Assembly (NCBI GenBank): GCA_030549775.1
Contig: CM060177.1
Coordinates: 94,670,236 to 94,734,235 of the forward strand
Source: Tamarix chinensis
Taxonomy: Eukaryota > Streptophyta > Magnoliopsida > Caryophyllales > Tamaricaceae
Direction: 5' to 3'
DNA: 64,000 nt
Positions 10,591 to 22,873 of this stretch are shown piece after piece. The translations under genes and the position numbers were made by a program. The notes beneath the pieces were generated by a model that saw only the letters and a list, made by a program, of their open reading frames with translations, searched no databases and was not told the origin of the DNA. Each line of letters opens with the position of its first letter. The stretch's first letter is position 1.

Positions 10591-11229
10591 AGGAGGAGGA
10601 AGGAAAAAAGAGAAAAGAAAGAAGAAAAGGAAAAAGGAAAAAATGGAGAAATGATAAAATGGTTGGGTTGGAGGTATTTGGGTATTTATTTATTTATATA
10701 ATTAATTTATATATTTAATTTTAATAATAATTATTTTAATTATAATAATTAAATCCATTTTTAAATTAGTTAGGCTATTTTGGATAAATTGTCCTTAACT
10801 TCCATTTTAATTAGTAAAATGTCCAAAATTTTCTAATAACTTATTTATTATTTTCTCCTTATTTTTCCTTAATAAATTTCCTCTTTATTTAATAAATTCA
10901 CCTATTTTCTTAATCTTTCTCTAATAAATTATTATTTGCCATAATTCCTAAATTAGGATTTTGGGATATTACAATAAGGCCCTCATGTAACACACTAGAT
11001 GCATCACATTAATCATATGAACATTTAATTATGCATATTTTAACTGAAATGCGATAATTATTCATATAATCATATACCTCAAGATCATATGCCACCAATA
11101 TTTATTTACCTAGAAATAACTAAACTTACCAATGGAAGGTCCAAGCGATGCTCTTTGTAGCATACTTAGAAAGCCACATCATTTTCAACAATATTAGTAA
11201 CCCACTCAATTTGCAGGCAAGCCCATCAA

Positions 11230-11650
11230 CATAATCCTATACACACATCATCACAGGTAGGTACAAAGGATACTACCGAATCACATATAGGCTCAAAGGC
11301 TACTACCAAACTAGAGGTAGGCATAAAGGATGCTACCGAAACACAGGTAGGCTCAAGGGCTACTAGTACTACCAACTCATAGGTAGGCACAAAATCTACT
11401 ACTAAAACACAGATAGGCTCAAAGGTTTCTACCAACTCATAGGTATATACAAAGGTTGCTACCCAAACATGGGTAGGCTCAAAGGCTGCTACTAAAATAT
11501 CCCAATAATCATTTCCATTCAATTTTCAAACAATTCTATTTTTATTTACTCGAGGAGAAATCATGAACCTAGAGACACTAAGGCACCCCGGCCATACTAG
11601 CGAATAAGGGTAGCATAGTATTCTACCGACTATCAACACAGTGACGCAAA
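11230..11650. repeat. TAGGCTCAAAGG-type repeats in A3
   Basis: About nine imperfect units of roughly 30 nt (GGTAGGCTCAAAGGCTACTA, GGTAGGCACAAAGGATGCTA). They sit where A2 and A4 carry the hairpin array, so they are probably its diverged counterpart in A3. Confidence 0.65.
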
Positions 11651-12312
11651 GATACCCTGGTCCCACTGGTACACAAAAGTACACCAACAAGGACACTTAA
11701 TCCATAAGTATGCATACCCCCTACTTAGGTCCATAGACCTAAATAGAGTAAGATGTAAGGTATGGTTGGGGCACTAAGGCACATCATTAAAATCCATAAT
11801 AATCATGGGCTAAACCACATTGTTAGGATAGCAATGTGTAAAGAGGAACCATTCCCTATCTTGAGGTCTTTCAATTTAAGTATTAATATTTTATTAGGGT
11901 GACCACGAAAAGTACATATTAATCACATGTATTCATTCCATTATACTTAACCATTTTTATTTGTTCCCAAAATTATGAAGTAACCAGAATAAAGATCATT
12001 GTCAATGTCAACATAAGTAGTGTATTAAAGCCATTCTAGGTTCAAATACTCACAATTAAGCACTTTAGATCAAAATGACCAATGTACTCTAAGGCAAAGT
12101 TACCTCTTTACCATCCATTCCCATCACAAATTTCATTTTATTTTACCAACTTGTCATAAAAAGGATACCACATCATAATAAAAATGTTGATCCTAAAGTT
12201 AAGTTACCTAACACACCAAATGACCATTTTACACATAAAACCCTAATATGTGCTTCTAAAACAACCAAACACACATTTTCATGCTTAATCAAAAATTAAT
12301 GTACTTTCTACA

Positions 12313-13560
12313 TGTTCATGAGAAAAAATATAGCATACCCTAATTTACCAAAATACCCTTAAACTATGCAACAGTAAGAATTATGCAGAAATCTTCACAA
12401 CTAATACAGCAAGACCTCTATACTCATGCTTGATAATGAACATCACATATCATGCATATTCATTAGCCTATTCATTATGGTACACTCCAAACTACTAGAA
12501 TACCCCTAGACCCTATAATATTTATAATCGTGCTAGAATAATTGATACTAAGACAATAAACTCCTATTCTCATATTTAATATCAATTAATACTTACCATG
12601 CATGTTTATTAGACTAGTCCCCATAGTACATGCAAAATTACCAAAATAACCCTAGACCATGTAATAATGATTATCAAGCTGAATTAGGTGATATTAAAAT
12701 AATAAACCCCTATTATCATATTTAACATCAATTAACACTTATCATGCATGTTTATTAGACTAATTATCATAGTACATGTAAAATTTTAAAAATGCCCCTA
12801 CACCATGTAATATCAATTATTATGCTGAAATAAGTGATATTAAGACAGTAAACCCCTATTCTCATATTTAACATCAATTAATACTTATCATGCACGTTTA
12901 TTAGACTAAACACCATAGTACATGTAAGATTACCAAAATACCCCTAAACCATGCGATATTGATTATCATGCTCAAACATGAGTTACTAATGCAACAAACA
13001 CCTATTTTTATACTTAGCACCAATTATTACTTACCAAGCATATTTATTAGGATAACTACCATTGCACATTCAAAATTACCAAAATACCCCTAGGTCATAT
13101 AATATTAATATTTGTGCCCAAGCATATGTTACTAACACCACGAACCACTAATTTCATACTTAGTACCAATTATTACTTATCATATATATTTATTAGGATA
13201 ACCCCCATTGTATGTAAAAAATTACTAAAATTCCCCTAGGTCATATAATATTAATATTCATGATGGAATATGTATTTTTAATGCCACAAACCCCTATTAT
13301 CATTCTCAATATCACATAACACTTAGAATGCATATTTATTAGGATGATCACTACCATACATCAAAATTATCAAAATATCCCTAGACTATAAAATTTTGAT
13401 ATGCATGCTAACACATGTGCTTATAATACGCCAAACTCCTATCTCCATTCTTAACAATATTTATAACACATTAGGCATACCAATTGGGGTTAAATATCAT
13501 GATGTGTCTAAATGACCATATTGCCCTTAGGGCCTATAGTGGTAATCTTTTACTGCAAAT
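12313..13560 (-). repeat. 146-bp tandem array in A3
   Basis: A TTTATTAG-type landmark recurs at 12605, 12751, 12897, 13043, 13189 and 13335, each exactly 146 bp apart, with weaker matches at 12315, 12459 and 13481. Every unit carries a motif like AAAATTACCAAAATACCCCT followed by an AGACCATGTAATA-type stretch. Unit identity has fallen well below perfect, yet length has not drifted. A3 therefore holds about eight monomers. The central motif, read on minus, is GGGTATTTTGGTAATTTT, also the core of the array in the copy at 17484. Confidence 0.85.
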
Positions 13561-15624
13561 GTCCATACATACTTAACCTAACACTTTATATACACATATC
13601 ATACATCATCACTTCCCAACATTACACCACTTCTCAATCACCCTTTTCACACATAACATCTTACATAAGATAACATGCATTCTTTTTCCATTTTTCAAGA
13701 TAACATTAATAATCATGGGATCATTTGTAACACATCATATCTACATAATCACATGTCAAAAACCCTAATGTTTTAACATACGATAATCCAAAAATTTTAG
13801 TGGGGTATAAAGATTACCTGATTTCTGGCAAAAACCAAACTTTACTGGTATATGGTTAAAAATGCTTAGGCTCCATTTAATAAAATTTTGTACCTAAAAA
13901 TAATATCACAAATACCATATTAATATTAGATAAATAAAATAATAATTTTTATTAAAAATATTAATTAAATATAATATTACCAAACTACCATTACACCTTA
14001 AATATTATCTAAAATATATAAAAATACACAACATAACTCGAACTACATGTGCAGCATGAGCCATGTAGAATTTGGACAAATGAAATGGAATGGGGGAGGA
14101 TGGCTTAGGAAGGGTTGTGGAAGATTGTGGGAGGATGTGGTTTTGGTTGTTGGGTGCAGGAGGTAGGGGAGGATGTGGCTGGTGGTTGGAAGTCATGGTG
14201 TAGGTGGCTCGAAGATGGTGGAGGCGGCGACACAAGCTATAGGGATAAAGGTGTAGAGAAGGAAAATAAGAGGAAGAAAAGGATAAGAAGAGAAAGAGAA
14301 GGGGGAAAGGTAGGTGGTGTTGGGGTGGCTGTGAGTGATGGTGTGGGATTAAAGGTCGAGGTGGCGGCATATAGTTAGGAGGAGCTGCGATGGTGAAGGA
14401 AAGGGAGGGGAAGGATGGCTGAATGAAAGCATGGCAGTTGTAGGGGTGTTGAAGGGTAGAGAAGGAAAAAGGAGGCATGCTATAGGGTAGGATGGGTGTT
14501 GGTTGCTTGGGGTAGTGCAATGAGGAGGTAAGGTGGGGAAGCTGGCGGCATGGAGGCTGGGTTAGAGGTGGAGGCAAAGGAGGTGGTTTCAGGGGTGTCG
14601 AAGGGGAAAACAGGGGTGGGAGAATAAGGGAGAAAAGAGAAGAGATGGTCAGGGGAGAGAGCAGGCCATGAGGGAGAAGAGTGGAAGGGAAGAAGAGAAG
14701 AAGAAGAAGAAGAGAGGGGGTGTTCGACTTGCGAGGTAAAGGTGGTGCAGGGGGGTTGTAGGTAGGGTCGGGGAAGGTGTAGCAGGGACACAAATGTCAA
14801 GGAAGAGGGCATGCATAGAGGGGACCAGAGTAGCTATAGGTTTAGGAAAGGAAAAGAAAAGGATGGGAAGAGGGTTGTGATGCAGGTTGTCTAGCCAAAA
14901 GAAGGGGTGGCGTGCAGGAGTGCAAGAGGAAGAAGAGGTATACGAAGGGGGAATTTCTGGGTCGTGTTTGGTAGGGGAACATATGGGGAAGAAAGGAAAA
15001 GGGAAGGCTTAGGCCACATAGGGGAAAGAAGAAAGGAGAGGAAAGTGGGTCGCGTAGGAGAGAAGAAGAAGAAGAGGGAAGTGGGTTGCGAGGGAAAGAA
15101 AGAGGAGAAAAGGGAGAGGTTGGGCTTGCCTAGGGGAAGAAAGAAAAGAAGGAAGGGGGAACCTGGGCTAGCCTAGTGGAAAAGAAAAGAAGGAAAAGGG
15201 GGACAGTTCAGGCTGGCTTGAACGGAAAAAGGAGAAGAAAAGAAAGGAAAGAAAAGGAAGCAAAAGAAAAAAGGAAAAGGAAAAAAGGAAAAGAAGAAAA
15301 AGAAAAGGAAATTATTTTTAGAGTTAGGATTATAAATTAGATTAATATTGGGCTAGTGGAAAAAATATTAAATTAATTTATCCAAAAGTTAGGATATTAA
15401 TTTATAAAAATAATTTTGGTAAAGTTATGGTTTTGGGTTTGTTTAAATAAAAAGAGTAAGCTAAACTGATAAAAAATAATTATATTACTTTATTAAATAA
15501 TTTTATCCATTTTTTTAAGTCAAAGTTTCACAAAAATAATTAAATCAATAAATTAAAGATTAAAATTTTTCGGATAAAAGGTTATATATTTAAATTTTAG
15601 GTTATAAAAATTCAGGGTGTTATA

Positions 15625-17483
15625 ACTCTAGTGGCTTATTTTTGTTGATTTACTCATATAGACCAAGACATGGGAAATAGATTTGGTAGTATTAGAACTA
15701 GTAAGATCTTGAGCTTTATAGATTATTCACCTTTTACACAGTCTCATTGCTTCCTAACTGTGTGAATTCTCCTCCGATGTGTGAAACTAGAACTTGTGCT
15801 ATTTCTCTTCAAGGCTAAATGCGACTTATGCATGCATTAACATGATTGAGGCACATGCTTTCTTTTCATAGCTTCATTAGCCAAATTGCCTACTAAATTA
15901 TATTTGTTTCCTTTTTCTTAACTCCTTTGAGCTTAATACATGTTCTTTTTATTTATTTATTAAAATGTACATTGTTAACCACCAATCCCATTTATTAACT
16001 TATTCTTGTCCAAAACTAGGGCGCGATAATTCTTGAATGTATTTGGTGTAGGTATACTAAAAATAAGTGTGGGGTATAATGAAGAAGTTTTTGGTATATC
16101 TTGTATCATGTAAATGATCTAATTGTAGCTTTATTTTATTTTTAATAAAGAGAGGAATAAAAATGTTGGAGTTTTGGGTAAAAAGCCTTTGTTAATAATT
16201 ATAGAGTATGTTAGTGCATTATTGATCTCAAATTTTTAGATAAATTCTTGTAGTTGTCACTTCATTTGTTTTTCAGTCAGTTAGTTACAATCTTATACTT
16301 ACCCTATCCCCATTACAGCCTTAATAAAACCCTTTCAAAATCATCTTAAAAATATTAATCACGCTTATAAAAGTACTTAATAGAAGTAAGGAAGTATGAT
16401 TTACCAAATGGACCTTTAAGTGATGCATTTACTTTATAAAAGGAGTAAAGTTTATAATTTTATGGTTTTTTTTACGTTTTATTTAAAAAAATATGAATGT
16501 TAATATATTTTTTTGTTTTAAATATAATACATTGAATATATAAATCATAATAACTTAGGATTCTAGCTTAAATAGTCTTAACTCTACCCTAAAATGTAAT
16601 CACTTTATCCTTTTGGTTTTAATATTTCCTTTCCCCACAACTAAATGACCTTATTATTTCTCTCTTCTCTTTCTTACCAAATTATTTGACAGTCTTCATT
16701 TTCAAGTCTCATCCCACTATCCTTGAAATTATAACTACAGGCATTCTTATTCATCACCATTATTTGTTTAAGATGGTATCAACATCTCCCACCCCATTTT
16801 CAATCTTCAATTGTCATTGTATATAAACCCTCACTTTTAGTCAAGTTTGCACTAATTTCTCAAGTTGTTATAATACCTTTTTAACTTAGCATGTTGTCCT
16901 TTTTTTCTTTTTCTTTTTTATGGCCAGGATAAAGATGACATTGATTGATTAGAGCAATCAAAGTGGATGAAATAGACTTCATCATTATTATATTTCTTGA
17001 ATTGGCTATTACAATATTAGTTCGCATTCTAAATGGTCAATCTCTAGAAATATAGGGAAACTATTGTTGTTGTTTTCAGCACCAAATTGGTATAATCATA
17101 TACATCTTCAGGAGTTTTTAATATATATACCTCATGAATAATACCTCAAATATCATTTAAATTTTTTAATATTATCCACTAATATTTATCAATAAGTTGA
17201 TTTGCTATTGATAGGGACTATATGCAATGATATCAACCTCAACAACAAATTACCTTTGGTTGTGGCCATCTAGAATTAGTAGGTATTAAAATTATTTTTA
17301 TTATTGCTTTTTCTTGTGTATTCAATTGTTCTTGGATATTCATGGTTAAATTTTGTTTTGTACTTTTTTTTATTTCATTGGATAGTAAAGTTTCTTAATC
17401 TTTATTTCATTTGATTTATTTTTACTTCATTTTAACTCATTTTTTCTTTTTCTTTTTTGTTCTATAGCCATTTAAATTGGAGG
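15625..17483. other. AT-rich host sequence, continuation of the Athila-like region
   Basis: Resumes the sequence interrupted at 5442, starting with the second ACTCT. It contains AAATAAGTGTGGGGTATAAT near 16060, resembling the polypurine region that follows the coding part of Athila elements. Otherwise AT-rich with no readable coding domain; a short piece at 17213-17280 is slightly richer in codons but too short to name. Confidence 0.4.
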
Positions 17484-17814
17484 TGTAATCCCCCAAAGTT
17501 TTAGAAAACTAATAATTTAATAAATAGATTTTAATTAAAATAAATTATCTTTTAAAGTTATTTAGTTTAATTATTTTATGGATTTTTGAGTATGTAAATT
17601 TGGGTAGGAGTATTTAATAAATTAAAAATAAATATTTTGTTATTTTATCATATTATTTTTATGTAAATAATTTTTCAAACTAATATTTTACTAAAATTAG
17701 CCTTTTTGAACCAATATATTAATTTATATTGAATTAAATTATTAAATTAAATAATTTATCAAAAATATTATATTTTATTATTTTATAAATTAAATTAAAT
17801 TATTTTCCCATTTC

Positions 17815-19010
17815 CCTTTTTCCTTTTTTTTTCTTCTTCGTTCTCCCTTTTTCCTTTTTTTCTTCTTTCCTTCCTTTTTCTTTTTTTTCTCCTTCGGACC
17901 GCCCGCCAGGCCAGCCTGCCTCCCCTCCATGCGCCTGCGCCGATGGCCCATTCTCCCCCCCACACGCACAGCTGACCCAACCCTCCTCCTCACCTCCTTC
18001 CTTTCTCCCCTGGACCGGCCGGCCTAGTCTTTTTCTTCCCTTCCACGACCGGCTTGATGCTCCCCACCCTGTCTGTTTTTTTCTCTTCTTCTTCTACGCC
18101 TCGACACAGCTGCTCCCCGACCCGTCGCCATCGCCACAACCGTCTGTGCCTCGGGCACGCCGGCCACCGCCCGCTGCCACCTTCTGCCACCACCTACCTC
18201 TCTCCTTCTCTCTCTCTCTCTCTCCTCTGTAGCTCTTTTCTTTCATCATTTTGGAAGCTAGCAGGCCATGCATACCCATCCCGCATGGCCACCCTTCCCC
18301 TTCTCCCCCTTCCTCTCCCTGCCACCCTGCCACCCTAAACACTGCCGCCGACTGCCACCTATCCCCCTACCCTTCCTCTTCTTTTTTTTCTCCCCTTCAG
18401 CCATTTTCCCTGCCCCATTATTGTCGAGCCCTTCTCCCCTGATCCTCTTCCCTCCATTTTTCTCCCCTCCATCTTTTCCCCTTTGTTTCATGCGCCGCCG
18501 CCCTCCGCCACTCCAACCACCACACCAAGCCCCTGCACCACCTTCTGCAACCTTCTACTACCGCCCTACACCGCCCCAACACCATCCAATCTACCCCGCA
18601 ACTCCCTCTTCCTCCCCTCTTCTTTTCTCCCTTTTTTTCTTCCTTCTCGGCATCCCACCTGCAACCTATCCTTCCGCCGCCTTCCAGCCACCTCTGCCGC
18701 CACCCAAACCACCAATCTCCTCCCTGCAACCTCCTCTACCACCCCCATACCCTATTTTCCCGAAACCAGACCCTGCACCCCTTCATTTTTCCTTTCTCTT
18801 TTCCTTCCTTCTCAGCCTCTCCACCTCGACCCACCTCGGCAGCCAACTTCGCCACCTCGCCGCCCTTGGCCGCCAAAAACCCACCCCCAGCATCCACCTA
18901 CACCCCCTCTTCACTCCTGCACCATTCCCATGCCTTGAAACCTCCATCATCTATCTTCTTTTCTAGCCTAAAGACCCCAACCCGAAAATAGCCATTTTAC
19001 CATCCATCAC
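17815..19010 (+). other. Pyrimidine-rich leader block of R1 LTR
   Basis: C- and T-rich low-complexity DNA including a TC run at 18205-18226. Overlapping Pro/Ser-rich frames on plus and Gly/Arg/Glu-rich frames on minus are composition artefacts. It corresponds to the complement of the purine-rich blocks in the minus-sense copies. Confidence 0.6.
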
Positions 19011-19211
19011 CCCCTCTTCGAGCCTTTCCTCCTTTTATTTTTGCATGCAGCTCATGCTGCATATGAAGCATGAGTTATTGCATTTATTGGCCATTTTTAT
19101 TATAAACTTTAAGGTATGATAATATTTAAATTAATTATTTCCTTAAGTAAAATTTATAAAGTCTTATATCTTGATTTTATTATTTCTAATAAATATTGAT
19201 ATTATTCTTAG

Positions 19212-19257
19212 GTATTGGTTTTTCTAATCAAATCTTGAATCTTTAACCGGAATACTG
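19212..19257 (+). other. Possible counterpart of the exon-like block (R1)
   Basis: Preceded by TTATTCTTAG and followed by GTAAGATTC. It is 46 nt rather than 62 and shares an ACCGG(A) stretch with ACCGGTGTC of the copy at 61943. Weak evidence. Confidence 0.25.
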
Positions 19258-19674
19258 GTAAGATTCAATTTTACGAGAATTAAGGTAATCGTTAAACCCT
19301 ACACATTAAGATTTTTAATATGTTATCATGTTTGATATATGGTTGTTAGTATAATTTACATGTTGGCTTGTATTGTTTAATAAAAAGGAAAGTATGCCCT
19401 TTATGTGCTATGTGTGGAAATATTGCTTAAGGAAAGAGTTTGGCTATTAATGGAAGCATTAAGTACCTATCCTTGTTATTTTATGTTATTGTGACCCTTT
19501 ATGCATGAATAATATTATTGTTAGCCATAGGGGTATTTTAGTAATATTATTTGTGCTAGATTATGGCTTAATATGTGTGGGTGCTAATAGGTATTATGTT
19601 AAAATATAATAGTTGGTGGAGTTGGATATTGTTAATGGAGTATTAATATTATTATTCCATGTGGTAATGTTAAT

Positions 19675-21055
19675 TTAATAGAAATGGTGTAATAAAGGGG
19701 GTAAAGTGTTAATTTTGAAGGCAAAAGGGTAATATGGTAATATGGTAATTTTATGATTTAATGGCAAATTGGTAATTTTATAAGGGGTATTATGGTAATT
19801 TTGGGAGTAAAGGGTAAAGTGGTAATTTTGGGAGTAAAAAGGGCAATATGGTAATTTTATAAGCAAGTGGCAAAATGTTAATTTTATAAGTAAAGGGGTA
19901 TTATGGTAATTTTAGGAGTAAAGGGTAAAGTGGTAATTCTGGGAGTAAAGGGTAATATGGTAATTTTGGAAAAGAAGGGCAAAATGGTAATTTTGTAAGG
20001 AAAGATAAAAATGGTAATTATGGATGTAAAAGGGTAAAATAGTAATTTGTAAAGTAAAAGGGGTGTTATGGTAATTTTATAAGCAAAAGGGTATTGTGGT
20101 AATTTTGTAAATAAAATGATATTATGGTAATTTGGAAGTAAGGGGTAGAAGGGTAATTTTGTAAATTAAAAGGATATTTATGGCACACTTGAGAGTAAGG
20201 GGTAACTTGGTAATAATGATAACGGCGAAAGATAAATTAGTAATTAAATTATGATTATAAAAGGACAATTGGATAATTATGATAATAGAGAAGGATAATT
20301 TGGTAAATTAGCCAATAAAAGGGCATTATGGTAATTTTAATAATAGAGAAGGGAAATATAGTAATTATAATAATAGAGGTGTAAATGGGTAATTATAATT
20401 ATGGAGAAGGGTAAATTAATAATTATAAGTATGGAGAAGGGTAAATTGGTAATTATAATTATAAAGAAGGGTAAATTAATCATTATAAGTATGGAGAAGG
20501 GTAAATTGGTAATTATAAATATGAAGAAGGGTGAATTAATAATTGTAATTATGAAGAAGAGTAATTTGAGATTTATAATAATTGAAAAGGGTAAAATGGC
20601 ATTATAATAATTGAGAGGGGTAAAATAGTAATTATGATAAAGAAGAAGGGCAATTTGGTAATTTATCCAACTAAAGGGGCAATTTGGTAATTTAGCCGAC
20701 TAAAGGGTAAATTAGTAATTATTTAACTAACTAAAGGGGCAAAATGGTAATCATGATAATGAAGGAGGGTAATTTGGTAATTTATCCAACTTGAAGTCAA
20801 TTTAGTAATTATAACAAAGGAGAATGGTGATTTAGTAATCTAACCAACGAAAAAGGGAAATATGTTATGGTTAACAATTATGAAGGGTGAATGGTGATCT
20901 AAAAAGCGTAGGAGATAACTTAGTAACATAAATCGAGCAAGGGGTAATTTGGTAACTATGCAACCTTAAGGGTAATATGATAATTTGTCAAGTAAGGAAG
21001 GGATGACTTAGCAATTATATAAGTAAGGGGTAAATGAGTAATTTGTACCTAACAT
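19675..21055 (+). repeat. C-poor GGTAATTTTG tandem array (R1)
   Basis: Roughly forty imperfect units of about 25-33 nt built from AAGGGTAAAATGGTAATTTT. The plus strand has very few cytosines for more than 1 kb. A frame at 20401-20607 reading repeated MEKGKL is only the repeat translated. Confidence 0.9.
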
Positions 21056-21756
21056 GTTGTTGTGATTGTGGAATTTTATAATATAACTCAAATAACGCTG
21101 ATTAGCAAGGTAAGATTATTTGATAATTAGTAAGTAACACGAGAACGAATCCTAATTCAGAATTAGATGAGATTATGATGGCCTTAATGATTTCTTTGTG
21201 TTATCTTGGATAACCGCCTGAATAAGAAACGAATAATGATATCAGAACGATTGAAAGTGAATAAGTATTTGATTATTGTGTTTTTCATGATCACTTTAAT
21301 TAAGACACTAATACTTACAGTGAAAGACCTCGAGATCGGGAATGGTGGCTCTTTAGAGGTCGCTACCCTAAAGACGTGGTTTAGCCCACGATTATTCTGG
21401 TATTTGCTGGTGTGCCTTTGTGCCCCAGCCAGGCCCTATGTCTTACTCTATCTAGCTCTACGGATCTAGTTAGGGGGTATGCATACTTATGGATTAGGTG
21501 TCCTTGTCTGTAGGGTACTGAGTTAGCTTTATGCACCAATACGACCAGGGTACCTTTGTGTCCCTGGGTTCGTGGTTGAAGGGTACTGAGTAGCTTGTAT
21601 GCACCGGTACGACCGGTTTACCTTTGTGTCCCGGGTTCTTGATCTCCCATCCGAGGCAAATAAATGGAATTGTTGTACTGATTAAAGAAAGGAATAATAC
21701 TAATCATGAAAGTGGAAGATTAATGAGCCGGGCCCAAATGACTTATGATATTGAGT

Positions 21757-22195
21757 ACCGATCCACTGGATACAATAGTGGTCCAGGAGCGTGTTGCCCT
21801 GGCAAGTGATTATGAGTACCAATCCACCGGATATAATAGTGGCCCAGGAGCGTGTTGACCTAGCAAGTGATTATGAGTACCAATCCACCGGATATAATAG
21901 TGGCCCAGGAGCGTGTTGTCCTGGATGATATTGATATATATTCCGATCCACGGGCAATAATAGTGGGGGTCCTGAGATCAATAAAATCATTCATGGATGT
22001 GAATAAAGTTATGGAAAAATACTAATCACTTATAGTGGAACACCATGTGAGTCAGGGCCAGACCGATCCACCGACGCATAATAGTGGCCAGGAGCATTTT
22101 GCCCTAGAGACTGATCCACCAGCATATAATAGTGGTTAGGTGCGTTCTGCCCTATAAGTGACCGATCCACCGGCTATAATAGTGGGGTTCCCTCA
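21757..22195. repeat. Inverted-orientation hairpin array (R1)
   Basis: Units such as CCACCGGATATAATAGTGG spaced about 67 nt (three near-identical units, 21770-21920) followed by four more divergent ones to 22185. They are the reverse complement form of the CCACTATTATAGCCGGTGG elements in A2 and A4. Confidence 0.8.
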
Positions 22196-22873
22196 CTCAC
22201 ATGGATATAAAATATGAGATTGAGTGAATAATGATGGACTAATGGCTTAACGCCCGAATGTATTGATTCTGTACTATGACATGGCTTAAGGCCCGAAAGT
22301 ATCGATTGCTCATAATAACCTATTGATCTCCGATGTGATTGTTAATTATGTGAATGTTATATATACACATCTTGTTATATATGCATATAGTTTCGTATCA
22401 TGTGTGACATTACGGGCATGCTTTTAAGTGTAACTTTAAAGGGTTACTCAGTACCATAGTACTAAAGGGTTCCCTTTGTGGGGCCCCTGTCTATTCAATG
22501 GGCAGTGTCCTTTGCAGGTCTTTTCAGGTGCTACTCAAGTGGGCAACGGGAAAGAGCATAAGGATCCTTTAGGATTTCATTCTTCCTTTTTAATGTATGG
22601 TTTAAATGTAATTTTATTCTTGTAATCACCATTGGTGGAATCTATTCTTATAAAGTGTTTACTTGCGCAACTCTGATTTAATAATGGTTTGAATTTCTAG
22701 CAATTGATATTTTGTTCTTTAGCCTTAGCACTTGGTACTGGAACGGTATGAGTGAACCGGTCTGGTACTAAGTGTGGCGTTAATATACCCGAAATTCACA
22801 GTTTTATATTTTGCTTCCGCTATTTCTTTTAATAAAACGAAATTTTTCACTAGTGAATTTTGGGGGTGTTACA

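Larger units (their letters stand above)
5931..10973 (-). mobile_element. Solo LTR, family A (copy A2), nested in A3
   Basis: Left terminus TGTAACACCCCCAAATTTAC at 5931, right terminus TTTGGGATATTACA ending at 10973, flanked by perfect ATAAG duplications (5926-5930, 10974-10978). Length 5043 bp. TG..CA ends plus a 5-bp target duplication fit an LTR retrotransposon; the lack of PBS, gag-pol and a second LTR makes it solo. The first 1.4 kb is almost identical to A4, so both are young members of one family. Sense (minus) order: leader with TATA box, AAT tracts, 62-nt block, telo-box array, hairpin array, conserved 3' end. Termini resemble long LTRs of plant Tekay/Del-type chromoviruses (recollection, not searched). 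Confidence 0.88.
5443..15624 (-). mobile_element. Solo LTR, family A (copy A3), split by nested copy A2
   Basis: Left terminus TACAACATATCC at 5443 aligns with TGTAACACCCCC of A2 by transitions. Right terminus GGGTGTTATA ends at 15624. Perfect 5-bp duplications ACTCT flank it at 5438-5442 and 15625-15629. Removing A2 and one ATAAG copy leaves 5134 bp. The terminal portion still carries the family signature CTTAGTACCAGACCGGTT. Sense-strand order: GC-rich leader (about 15300 to 14040, purine-rich on plus), AT-rich segment, a 146-bp tandem array, and a TAGGCTCAAAGG repeat region. No TATA box was found at the usual place. More terminal decay than A2 agrees with its being the older insertion. Confidence 0.85.
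17484..22873 (+). mobile_element. Solo LTR, family A, sense on plus strand (copy R1)
   Basis: Left terminus TGTAATCCCCCAAAG at 17484, right terminus TTTTGGGGGTGTTACA ending at 22873; flanks GGAGG and CGAGG match at four of five bases. Length 5390 bp. The 3' part holds TTAGCCTTAGCACTTGGTAC and ACCGGTCTGGTACTAAGTG, the reverse complement of the 3' signature in A2 and A4, so it is the same family in opposite orientation. Order along plus: AT-rich start, pyrimidine-rich GC leader (17880-19010), exon-like block, C-poor tandem array, GACCTCGAGATCG section shared with the copy at 41407, inverted hairpin array, terminus. No TATA box was recognised. Confidence 0.82.

Noticed and set aside
9212..10718. 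Overlapping open frames of 181 to 307 codons on both strands
   Set aside because: They are Pro/Ser/His or Gly/Arg/Lys low-complexity translations of a GC-rich LTR leader, present in several frames at once and without any domain.
14005..15176. Minus frame of 262 codons and plus frames in the A3 leader
   Set aside because: Composition artefact of purine-rich DNA; the equivalent block in other copies does not keep the frame.
17213..17280. Possible small exon between AG and GT
   Set aside because: Only about 68 nt, with no recognisable protein similarity and no neighbouring exons.
18054..18966. Frames of up to 232 codons rich in Pro and Ser
   Set aside because: Low-complexity CT-rich leader of R1, not conserved with other copies.
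20401..20607. Repetitive MEKGKLIII protein
   Set aside because: Direct translation of the tandem array in R1.
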